Origin: GWA2-46-10 sp964361435
GTDB taxonomy: Bacteria; Patescibacteriota; Minisyncoccia; UBA6257; Colwellbacteraceae
Assembly: GCA_964361435.1 (NCBI GenBank)
Contig: CAYIAN010000007.1
Coordinates: 1 to 19,315 of the forward strand
Length of the DNA: 19,315 bases
Direction of reading: 5' to 3'
The notes under the pieces: generated by a model
What the model was told of the DNA's origin: nothing
Seen by the model: the letters and a program-made list of their open reading frames with translations, nothing else
The model's database searches: none
Shown here: positions 7,171 to 15,239 of the stretch, in pieces
Layout: each line of letters opens with the position of its first letter
Numbering within the stretch: the stretch's first letter is position 1
Program-made: the position numbers and the translations under genes

Positions 7171-10100
7171 ATGGGCGATCCATATAAAAAAACAGAAGGA
7201 GAGGAAAAAGAAGAGAGTGCAGAGGGCTCTCCAGAAAAGCTACCCGAGCTGGAGTTGGTACAACTACAGCGTTCGGAGAGACCGATCAACACTATGGGAA
7301 CAACGGAAAAGCCAATTGAGAATCTACGCCCTTGGAATAATTACACGATTGTTACCGTCGTGGATTCTGGCGAGATCAAGATTCTTGATGAGGATATGCG
7401 TCCGGTTGGCGATTTTAAGCCTCCGCTTAGCAATAAGAACATCACGGTTAGGTGGCAGGATATAGCGCATCTGCTGAATGTTGACTATATAGGAAAGAAA
7501 AGTAGACAGGTGTCTTCGCGCTCTGCGATTGCCAGTGATCTACCGTCGACACTGAGACCCTTTGCTGAGCACAAACTCACTACTACTAACGTTGACCAAG
7601 AGTACTTTGGTCTTTACGGTGCTGGGCACGACGCATATCCAACATCTAGTGTTGAGGTTACTTCAGATGGTAAATACGTAATTCTTCACGACAAGAAAGG
7701 CGGATACTTTGCATTCTTGACCCAAAATGAAGCTGGTGTCGCGCTCCCACCGCGACAATGGACCAGAATAGATGTTAGTTATGAAGGTAAGATACCAGAC
7801 GATTTGGAAAAATATGCCGAGGCGCTAAGTGGACAGGCCGAAGGATTCAAATCGCTTAATGGAGAATATTCTGCGCTAATTACAGACGTTGGGGTAAATA
7901 TTGTAAGGCACGATAACCCAAAGGGATCCCCTGTATTTTCAAGTACAACGCCATCAATAGAGACAAACATAGTTACTGATCCGTCTAATCCGAATATCAT
8001 TTATTATTGCCAGAGCAGTAACCCAAGTTATTTAATTAAGCTTGATATGACTGAAGACCCGAGTAGTTGGGAAACAGTCAGCGCAGAATTGCCAGGCGAC
8101 TATGACTCGATCAGAAACCTTCAGCTTGACCCGAGCGGCAACTTCTTCCTGTTCTACTCTGGAGAGGACATGGTAGTTGTAACAAAGGACACACTGGAGG
8201 AAGTTAAGAGAGAGCCACGGATGAGCCACGTAAATTTTGACGCGACAGGCAGAATACGTGCGGTTGATAAGGATGGACACCTCGTGATGTACGAACCCAA
8301 CTTCGAGGACTTAGCCCGTGAACTAGATAGGAGAAGGATTACAAAATTTACTCAAAACGTTCAAATCAAAAACATTTTTGATTTGCAGGCTCCTAAGAAG
8401 GGCGGCGAAGGCGAGAAGAGTCTAGAGTATCTAGAACCCACGCGAGTCCAATATCAAGAACAGTTTAAGGAAGTTCTTTCCCAAATTACCACAGCAGAAG
8501 GGCTCCATCAGATAAGGGGGGGATTTATAAGACTGAAGAGCGAATTGAGACAACAGGGGCTAAGGCCAAACGAGGTCACTTTTATATTGGAGGGGCTTGA
8601 GGAACCAATAACCCTCAAGGAAAAGGAGTTTGCGGCAAATGATACACAGGAAGCAGTTGCCGCCGTGCGCTCAATACTTGCCGGCAGTCTCTCCGCAACC
8701 TCTATTTCGGAAGCTCGTGAGGAGATCGATAGAGTCAGAGCGACTGAAGCTTTCCTAGATGGAGATTTGCGCCAAGAGTTTCGTCAAGTAGTGCAAGAGT
8801 TTGAACAAAAATCCCTGGAATTTTTCCGACAGCGTGGGGGGGATATCATAAAGGATATCCAAGGGCTTGTTGGTAGAACGAGAACAGACCTAGAAGGATT
8901 CACGTCGAAGTCACAGATGGACGACTGGCTCGAGTTTCGCTATCCGCAGCTAAAGGCCAGGCTCGCAATACTAGCACACGATGTTCCGCTAGAGGCCGAG
9001 GAAGCATACAAAGCTATAATGAGCGCCCGTAGCGAGCTTCAGGGAATTGCTACGCAGTTTGAACATAAGTTTAAACTCGAATACGCAAAAGTGAGGGAAA
9101 AGGCCTCCGAGAGGACAGAGGTAGTCGTAGATACGCTGGAAACAGATATAGACGGACTCATCGATAGGTTGCGCTCTAAGGGATTCACTGATCGCACTTC
9201 TGCAGAACAATATCTTAACTCGAGCGAGGCACGCAGAGTTCTTGAGTCAGAGATAGAAGGGTTGTCCGTAGATAATCCAGACATTTCTAAAGAGCTAGAG
9301 CGTGCCCTTAAAGTAAGAATTTCTAACGTCCTTACAGAGATAGAGCGCGGAGGAATGACACAAGTAGCAGAAACCGGTCAGCAGATGGTCTTGTTCGGAG
9401 AAACGTACTTTCCAAAATGGGAAGCTAAAGTGAGAAAAAGGACCGGATATAAAACCGATCTTGTCTTCAGCGAAGACGCTAAAAGTCACGGGCCGGGAGT
9501 TAGGGCCGGCGAGGTTCAAGGAGACGTCGCGATAAATATTGGGACTTCGGATGGAAAAATTGAAAATATACGGCTCTACGAGGGGTGGAAAGATGAAAAT
9601 GAGTGGCGTTTCGGACTCCTCAATTATCTGGGAGAGGCAATACCGCCATCTTACGTAACAGCCGATGCATTCAAATCAATAAAGAAAGATTATACAGATT
9701 GGTCCAAAGGAGACAGCTCCGAGTTACAAAGAGAATATCGGGAACAAAGAGAGGCGCTTAGGGAGATTTATTCAAGGAGACAAAAACCTGGAGAGAGAAC
9801 CCCTGATGTAGATGAAACTTGGAAGCAAGAATACAAGAGTAAATTACAGGAACACGCTGTTTTTGCAGTCGAACACCACATCGTTTTACTGCGACGCTTT
9901 GACCAAATTGAGTCCAGTTCTGAAATTGAATATACGAATGGCAGAGGATTTGTTCCTGAATGGCAAAGCCACTGGGTACAAGACCCAGAGACTACAAGAG
10001 ACCTAGAAAAAATGGCAAGGGGCTTCAAGATGCAGTTGGATTTGCAAGAAGGAATACTCAACCTCAAGGGGCACGCCGGCACCGGTAAGGATGTCCGTAT

Positions 10101-11022
10101 GAAAATGTTCTGTGCGCTTACAAACCGTCCTTACTTCGGTATTGATGGAACAAAATGGACTACGGAATTTGAGTTATCAGAGGATGTGGCTCTTGAGTCA
10201 AGCGATGGTGCATCTCAAACAGTTAGGGTCCCATCCGCTGTACTGAATGGCATTACTACGCCGGGGGCAGTCATTTATTTCAATGAGTTCAATGCAATGC
10301 CGGAACAAGCGCAAATTTTCCTTCACGCGCTTATGGACGAGAAGCGATCCCTTACTCTAAAAACCAGTTCGGGGAAGGTTGTGCGGGCTCTTCCAAGTGT
10401 TCTCTTAGCGAGTTCTATGAACCCCGGGTACCCGGGTACGTTTGAGCCGCAGTTCGCAACAAGAAGTAGAATGGTATCGCTCGAAATCGGTTACCCACAA
10501 CTCACCAGAAAGCCGGAAGCCGGCGATCGAAACCCAAATGCTCTTTACGATACCTCGGAGGCACTCCGTATTGCCCGTCAGGTTAGCTCTCTTGCAGATC
10601 TTACGTATGAGGCAAGTCTTGAGCGTAATGAGTTCGTGAAGATGTGGGACAGATATGTGAATGGAATTGAAAATGGAGCTTCCGAACCCACGGGTGCTCA
10701 AAAGTTTGATATTGATGTTATACTCACGCTCGTACAATTTGCAGGCAGGCTTCGCAGGGACTTCATTAAGATTTTTGAGAAGAGTAGGGATGTAAAGAAT
10801 GCCCTGCCGGCAAAGCAGCCAATAACTGGCCGCGAGTTACGACGTTGCGCTTACGGTTTAGACAGAATAACGCTCGAGCAAAAGGCGACGGCGGATCCAG
10901 AAGCCGTTGCAAGGGAACTCCTTGATGAGTATTACTTGACTCATATTGATAGCAGCGAAGACAGCGGTAAAATACGCGCCGCAATGAGCACGTGGACTTC
11001 CGAGAAGAGAGTCAGGGCGTAA
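7171..11022 (+). CDS. Gene A: beta-propeller / helical / MoxR-like AAA+ ATPase fusion (1283 aa)
   Basis: Large apparently soluble protein: no signal peptide or membrane helix is visible. Residues 1-50 are charged and low complexity. Residues about 55-377 contain repeated strand pairs with SDGKYV-, DPSGNFF- and DATGRIR-type turns, suggesting a WD40/lactonase-like beta-propeller of six or seven blades. Residues about 410-740 are alpha-helical with repeat-like spacing, and 740-830 seem beta-rich. The C-terminus is an AAA+ domain of MoxR/AAA_5 type. The Walker A motif is GHAGTGKD (967-974), Walker B VIYFNEF (1034-1040), sensor 1 SSMNPGYPGT (1081-1090), arginine finger ATRSR (1096-1100), and a sensor-2-like TGREL (1219-1223). 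Two metal-site residues depart from consensus: Asp for Ser/Thr after the lysine, and Asn for the first Walker B Asp. It is followed 21 nt later by gene B, a VWA partner of the kind MoxR ATPases serve. Exact role unknown; probable remodelling ATPase with a propeller sensor. Confidence 0.85.
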   Translation: MGDPYKKTEGEEKEESAEGSPEKLPELELVQLQRSERPINTMGTTEKPIENLRPWNNYTIVTVVDSGEIKILDEDMRPVGDFKPPLSNKNITVRWQDIAHLLNVDYIGKKSRQVSSRSAIASDLPSTLRPFAEHKLTTTNVDQEYFGLYGAGHDAYPTSSVEVTSDGKYVILHDKKGGYFAFLTQNEAGVALPPRQWTRIDVSYEGKIPDDLEKYAEALSGQAEGFKSLNGEYSALITDVGVNIVRHDNPKGSPVFSSTTPSIETNIVTDPSNPNIIYYCQSSNPSYLIKLDMTEDPSSWETVSAELPGDYDSIRNLQLDPSGNFFLFYSGEDMVVVTKDTLEEVKREPRMSHVNFDATGRIRAVDKDGHLVMYEPNFEDLARELDRRRITKFTQNVQIKNIFDLQAPKKGGEGEKSLEYLEPTRVQYQEQFKEVLSQITTAEGLHQIRGGFIRLKSELRQQGLRPNEVTFILEGLEEPITLKEKEFAANDTQEAVAAVRSILAGSLSATSISEAREEIDRVRATEAFLDGDLRQEFRQVVQEFEQKSLEFFRQRGGDIIKDIQGLVGRTRTDLEGFTSKSQMDDWLEFRYPQLKARLAILAHDVPLEAEEAYKAIMSARSELQGIATQFEHKFKLEYAKVREKASERTEVVVDTLETDIDGLIDRLRSKGFTDRTSAEQYLNSSEARRVLESEIEGLSVDNPDISKELERALKVRISNVLTEIERGGMTQVAETGQQMVLFGETYFPKWEAKVRKRTGYKTDLVFSEDAKSHGPGVRAGEVQGDVAINIGTSDGKIENIRLYEGWKDENEWRFGLLNYLGEAIPPSYVTADAFKSIKKDYTDWSKGDSSELQREYREQREALREIYSRRQKPGERTPDVDETWKQEYKSKLQEHAVFAVEHHIVLLRRFDQIESSSEIEYTNGRGFVPEWQSHWVQDPETTRDLEKMARGFKMQLDLQEGILNLKGHAGTGKDVRMKMFCALTNRPYFGIDGTKWTTEFELSEDVALESSDGASQTVRVPSAVLNGITTPGAVIYFNEFNAMPEQAQIFLHALMDEKRSLTLKTSSGKVVRALPSVLLASSMNPGYPGTFEPQFATRSRMVSLEIGYPQLTRKPEAGDRNPNALYDTSEALRIARQVSSLADLTYEASLERNEFVKMWDRYVNGIENGASEPTGAQKFDIDVILTLVQFAGRLRRDFIKIFEKSRDVKNALPAKQPITGRELRRCAYGLDRITLEQKATADPEAVARELLDEYYLTHIDSSEDSGKIRAAMSTWTSEKRVRA

Positions 11023-11043
11023 CTCATGAGTAGGTAGTAAATT

Positions 11044-14000
11044 ATGGCACGTACTAAAAGCGGATTTAGAGAATCTACACTCCAGCAAGGACCTCAATCT
11101 TCGGAGCTAACGCGCGAGATGCTTTTCCTCGCAGAACAGGCCGCAGAGGGAAAAATAAAAGTTCTTCCTGGGAGCAGTTGGTCTTTACATCACCCGTTAG
11201 ATCAAAAAACGCGAGCTGAGAAACTGCAAGGACTTCTCGATAGCACTCATACCGCCGAAGAGGTAGCGCACGGAATAAAACCCGACGCGCTTCTTTATGA
11301 CGTCGAAGATATCCGAAGAGATGGATTAGAAAGCGTAAGCGCCCGCGTCAGAAACCTATCGGCGTATATCGCACACTACGATTATCCAAGGTTCGCTAGG
11401 TTCGTAGAGAGTATGCGCGGCCGAGAAATTCCAGTTGAGGAACTCGAGAGTCTGTATACAGAAGTTGCTCAAGCTCGAGTTCAGAGAAAGGTGATGGATG
11501 CTTACGGTTCAACTGGCAAAAAACAAATGGAAGGCGCATTGCGCAGTGAGGCAATAGATACTCTCAAGAGAATCAAAGATTTACCTAGATCACAAAAAGT
11601 TCTGAAGGCACTGAAGGCCGACTGGATGAGCGAGGAGCTTAGACTAGTTGGACGAGACGAGCGTGACCACATCGTATCTGAACTCTCTGGAGACGAACGG
11701 GAGGTCTTCGAGAACCTAAGAAAGTCCTACCGTGATTACGTTCAGAGAGGAGACGAAAGTGCCTACGCAGAACTTACAGAAACCATAAAGGCAGAATTCC
11801 CGAAGATACAGAAGCCGGTCGAGAGCGGGCACCCGAGTGACGGTATGCAGGAGTTGGAGAAAAAACTCGATAAGTTTAAAGAAGAGGCTGTTCCACCTGG
11901 CTCTCCAGAGGACCCAGCCATCCCGCCAGAGGACGCCGACGAATATCACACGCCACCGCCCGTTCCCGGAGAGTCCAGAGAGAAAATGCGAGAGCGGACA
12001 ATTTTTGAAGTCGACCCCGCGCTCGGTGGATATTATGCGAGTGGTAGAAAGAGCCACTTTGATATAGACACAAAGACTTGGAGTAAGAAGAAGCAACTTT
12101 CTCCATATGCAACCGCCATAGATGGGGAAAACCGGCGCACAATCTCTGGCGTTATAGATAGCGGGGCCAAATCGATTCCTCTCCCTAACGGATATGCAGT
12201 AGATGCCTCATCTCTTAAAACCAAAGGAACTAGTGCAGAAATTAAACGTGATCAAAATGGATGTTTCTATCTCGATGTAAGTGGGTCCGGATCGTTTTCG
12301 GTTGATTTTTTACAAGAGCAAACACTATTTGCGGGTGCAGTTATACACGAAGATACTGCTCTTATTTATCGTGGCTCGCTGTCAGAGGAGACAGAGTCTG
12401 CGATTTCCAAACTCATAGGATCCCCACTGCAGAAGGCCGAGCAAGCGCGACAATTTATTTTAGCTAACCATTTTTACCCCGGAGGCGGAGACCTACAATC
12501 AGCACAAGCATTACAGTATAAATTACGAGCAGAATCTACCGGAGATAACTATCTTCAAAATATTGATGGGTCAGAATATCTGGAATGCTATTCTGCCAAT
12601 ACGAAATTCATAGCTATGATGCGCAAGGCCGGTATTCCTGCTCGTCTAGTCATCGGGCATAAAGTTGAAAGCGCCAAAGACGGTAAATCAGCGATTACTC
12701 AAAGTACTGGTCACGCATGGGCGGAGATTTGGGATGGCGAAACGTGGAGGCGCTTCGATGCCACTCCAAACCCAAAACCGGAAGATATAAAAGAATCCGA
12801 TAAAAACAAGGCAGATTCTGGAAAGAAATCTGCGGAGGAAGCAGAAGACGGTGGTGTTGACGGGCCACAAGGAAAGCCAGGCGAAGGCGAAAAAAGCCAG
12901 GAGTCATCTGACTCAAGGAATCCGCTAGAGGGAATACGAGATACGTCAGATACTGATATCGCACAGTCAGAGTCTAAATTACAGAAGGCAAGGGAGCAAA
13001 TGGATAAAATAGCAGAACAAAAACGGGAGTTTGACGAGAGAGCACAAGAAACCGAGAAATTCGGAGACCTCGCTGACCTAAAAAAAGAGATTGAGGAGAG
13101 CGAAATTTTCGATGACATGAAGGAAGAGCTAGAGAAGAAACTCGAAGCAAAAGAAGGACTGATGAAAGATAAGATAAAAGACGAGCTTGATAAAATGGTT
13201 GAGGACGGTTTTATGGACGAGAAAAGGAGAGACGAGATTCTTGAAGAACTAGAAAAGAAAGAGCTCGAGGAGTTAGATAAAGCGCAGGAAGAAGTCGAAA
13301 GAGAAAACCGCCTATACGGTGAGTACGATGAAATTAGGGAAGAGGTTATGCCGTTAGTAGATAGATGGTTCAAATATTTTGCGGAGCGGCTACCAAGGCA
13401 GGAAGAAATTGGGCTTGATGAGGATTCATTGACTCGTCAGGGGACATTTAATCGTCGATCTGTAATGAGGGCGAGAAATTTACTCTTTGGAATGGTAAAG
13501 AACCCGCGAGAAATTAGACCATCCATAAAACCAAGATTCATTTCTTCTATTTTAGTCGACGTGTCAGGTTCTATGGGAGGTGAAAAGCTGCGTAGCGCGC
13601 GAAAGCTCCTTGTGTTTTACTCAGAACTATTCAGTCGAATCTCCACAGCATTCGGGTATATACGCTTTTCTATCGATACGTTTTCGGATTCGGTGTCAGA
13701 AATTAAAGGGTTTGCACACGATTACGATTCGCCACAGCGATATGAATTTGAGGACGGAACAAGCTCTACTGTAAAGGTTCACTTAATGCAGGGATTGACG
13801 GTGCGTGGTGGTACGAACATGCTCGATGGTATAAAGAAAGCTACAACCGCGCTAAACGGTCAGGTTGAAGAATATCCAGATTATGCTTCTGCGCTATACT
13901 TCATCGGTGACGGAGGCGACACTTATGGAAACGCGGAAAACATAAAAAGATTTTTACAGATTAACGGAACTGAGCATGGGTTTGGGGAGCATATGTATTC

Positions 14001-14160
14001 GGCCATACTCCTTGGCGACGAGTCGCAGCGCAGAGAATTATCAGGAATATTCGGAGACGATCACACAAATGTTGCTCCAGACTTTGATGAGTTGATTGAA
14101 AGAAGTATGGATAAATTTGACGAGGATATAGAAAATTATCTTAGTAGCAAGATCCAATAA
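11044..14160 (+). CDS. Gene B: transglutaminase-like / coiled-coil / VWA fusion (1038 aa)
   Basis: The start ATG follows gene A by 21 nt, with GTAGGTAG just upstream. Residues 1-280 are helical. A proline-rich linker spans about 283-312. A beta-rich segment covers about 315-445. A transglutaminase-like domain (about 460-578) has an intact triad: C515 (LECYSANT), H557 (GHAWAEIWD) and D572 (RRFDATP). AGIPARLVIG (529-538) is also typical of the family. Residues 580-760 are highly charged, probably a long coiled coil. The C-terminal VWA domain (about 830-1015) has a full MIDAS: DVSGS (839-843), T924 in GGTN, and D956 in IGDGG. The lead-in NRRSVMRARNLLFG is reminiscent of CoxE/NorD-type VWA proteins. 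No membrane segment is visible, unlike the membrane-anchored TgpA-type transglutaminases of usual MoxR operons. Likely the adaptor and effector partner of gene A. Transglutaminase-fold domains can act as proteases, peptidases or crosslinkers, so the reaction is not determined. Confidence 0.88.
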   Translation: MARTKSGFRESTLQQGPQSSELTREMLFLAEQAAEGKIKVLPGSSWSLHHPLDQKTRAEKLQGLLDSTHTAEEVAHGIKPDALLYDVEDIRRDGLESVSARVRNLSAYIAHYDYPRFARFVESMRGREIPVEELESLYTEVAQARVQRKVMDAYGSTGKKQMEGALRSEAIDTLKRIKDLPRSQKVLKALKADWMSEELRLVGRDERDHIVSELSGDEREVFENLRKSYRDYVQRGDESAYAELTETIKAEFPKIQKPVESGHPSDGMQELEKKLDKFKEEAVPPGSPEDPAIPPEDADEYHTPPPVPGESREKMRERTIFEVDPALGGYYASGRKSHFDIDTKTWSKKKQLSPYATAIDGENRRTISGVIDSGAKSIPLPNGYAVDASSLKTKGTSAEIKRDQNGCFYLDVSGSGSFSVDFLQEQTLFAGAVIHEDTALIYRGSLSEETESAISKLIGSPLQKAEQARQFILANHFYPGGGDLQSAQALQYKLRAESTGDNYLQNIDGSEYLECYSANTKFIAMMRKAGIPARLVIGHKVESAKDGKSAITQSTGHAWAEIWDGETWRRFDATPNPKPEDIKESDKNKADSGKKSAEEAEDGGVDGPQGKPGEGEKSQESSDSRNPLEGIRDTSDTDIAQSESKLQKAREQMDKIAEQKREFDERAQETEKFGDLADLKKEIEESEIFDDMKEELEKKLEAKEGLMKDKIKDELDKMVEDGFMDEKRRDEILEELEKKELEELDKAQEEVERENRLYGEYDEIREEVMPLVDRWFKYFAERLPRQEEIGLDEDSLTRQGTFNRRSVMRARNLLFGMVKNPREIRPSIKPRFISSILVDVSGSMGGEKLRSARKLLVFYSELFSRISTAFGYIRFSIDTFSDSVSEIKGFAHDYDSPQRYEFEDGTSSTVKVHLMQGLTVRGGTNMLDGIKKATTALNGQVEEYPDYASALYFIGDGGDTYGNAENIKRFLQINGTEHGFGEHMYSAILLGDESQRRELSGIFGDDHTNVAPDFDELIERSMDKFDEDIENYLSSKIQ

Positions 14161-14218
14161 AATTATTTCACGGCCCGTAACGCCCCTACGGCCCAAGCAA
14201 TTACAGAAATCAATCGAA

Positions 14219-14422
14219 TTAGTTAGCAGACTTCCACTCTTTTTTTGCGTCTTCTAGCATCCTTCTTATCTGAAGCGATCTTGCAAGTAGCCATTTCTCA
14301 ATTTCTGATTCGATGTATGGCCTTTCTTCTTCAAGAAAGGCGTTTATGTCTTTTACGTCTCCGCCCTCTAGGTATCCAGCGTAGAGGTAGGGCGAATGAC
14401 TACCTGTATGACTAGGTAGATC
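14219..14422 (-). pseudogene. Start-less fragment of an unknown gene at the right end of the accessory block
   Basis: The minus strand has 67 sense codons ending at the TAA at 14221-14219, bounded upstream by a TGA at 14425-14423. The only in-frame start candidate is an ATG 13 codons from the end. The translation is protein-like and strongly amphipathic near its end: SHSPYLYAGYLEGG, then INAFLEEERPYIESEIEKW, then IRRMLEDAKKEWKSAN. I recognise no family. It appears to be the C-terminal remnant of a gene cut off near 14425, where the promoter of the next core gene begins. The rest of the 14161-14473 gap holds an imperfect GC hairpin (about 14172-14193) without a T tract. Confidence 0.4.
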
Positions 14423-14459
14423 TCACCAATTTTTGGTAAAATAGGTTAGTAAATTAGCG

Positions 14460-14465
14460 TATAAT
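14460..14465 (+). promoter_or_regulatory. -10 element of the hydrolase-murF-ddl operon
   Basis: A perfect TATAAT ends 8 nt before the ATG at 14474, so the transcript would begin within about two bases of the start codon. No good -35 is seen at 16-18 nt; a TTGGTA at 14433-14438 is 21 nt away. Confidence 0.5.
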
Positions 14466-14473
14466 CCCACAAG

Positions 14474-15238
14474 ATGTTCGCATTATTCCAAAAACAAGTA
14501 TCTATAGATGGCACGTTGGTTAACTATTACTCAGGCGTGGATGATATTGGGAAGGCAAAAAAGATATTTATCTTCCTCCATGGTTGGCGCTCTGATGGGA
14601 CTATTTGGTTTGATGTCGCAGAGAAGATGGTTGATATAATCCCTTACTGCGTTGACCTTCCTGGATTTGGCAAATCACCCGCTCCCAATAAGGCTTTTTC
14701 GCTGGAGGATTACGCCCATCTAGTAAGAAGATTCATTGAAAAATTGGAGTTGAAAAACGTGGCGCTGGTGGGACACTCTTTTGGAGGCAGAGTTGCCATA
14801 AAGTTGGTTTCAACAAATCCCGGGTTAGTAGAAAAGTTAGTATTGGTGGATAGCGCTGGATTTGTGGCTCCCTCGGTTAAAAAAACTGTGCTTAAAGCAA
14901 TCGCTAAAAGCGTAAAGCCCTTTTTCAAACCCGTTTTTATGCAACCGTTAAGGCGGAAAATCTATAGCACAATGGGGGCAGAGGATTACATAACTACCCC
15001 GGAACTCAAGCAAACTTTTATTAAGGTAGTTAATGAAGATTTATCTGATGCAATGCGTTCCATAGTGACTCCGACTATCCTAGTCTGGGGTGAGAAAGAC
15101 AAAGAAACTCCTTTGGGTGTGGGGCAAAAGATGCATGCTTTGATACCTAAGTCCAGCCTAAAAGTAATCAAAGGAGCAGGACACTTTAGTTTCCTAGATC
15201 AGCCTTTACTTTTTATTAAATTTTTAAAATCAACTTAA
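14474..15238 (+). CDS. Alpha/beta hydrolase
   Basis: A 254-residue serine hydrolase of the alpha/beta fold, probably cytosolic. The oxyanion-loop motif is HGW at 36-38 and the nucleophile elbow is GHSFGG with S102. The acid is D209 in WGEKDKETP and the catalytic histidine is H237 in GAGHFSF, so the triad is complete. DLPGFGKS (61-68) is also typical of the family. A positively charged and hydrophobic lid-like stretch (about 135-165) could contact membrane lipid or a hydrophobic substrate. It opens a three-gene operon with murF-like and ddl genes, with a one-base gap to the next. The substrate cannot be read from the sequence. A role in envelope or lipid turnover is suggested only by its neighbours. 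Confidence 0.92.
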   Translation: MFALFQKQVSIDGTLVNYYSGVDDIGKAKKIFIFLHGWRSDGTIWFDVAEKMVDIIPYCVDLPGFGKSPAPNKAFSLEDYAHLVRRFIEKLELKNVALVGHSFGGRVAIKLVSTNPGLVEKLVLVDSAGFVAPSVKKTVLKAIAKSVKPFFKPVFMQPLRRKIYSTMGAEDYITTPELKQTFIKVVNEDLSDAMRSIVTPTILVWGEKDKETPLGVGQKMHALIPKSSLKVIKGAGHFSFLDQPLLFIKFLKST

Positions 15239-15239
15239 T

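Noticed and set aside
12711..13373. 220-aa serine-rich minus-strand frame
   Set aside because: Mirror image of the Glu/Lys-rich coiled coil of gene B; the serine/phenylalanine runs arise from GAA/GAG/AAA codons read backwards.
14172..14193. GC-rich hairpin after gene B as terminator
   Set aside because: The stem has a mismatch and no T tract follows, so it is not reported as a terminator.
6429..14425. CRISPR array, integrase or transposase in the accessory block
   Set aside because: No regularly spaced repeats and no integrase, transposase or terminal inverted repeats were seen on either strand.
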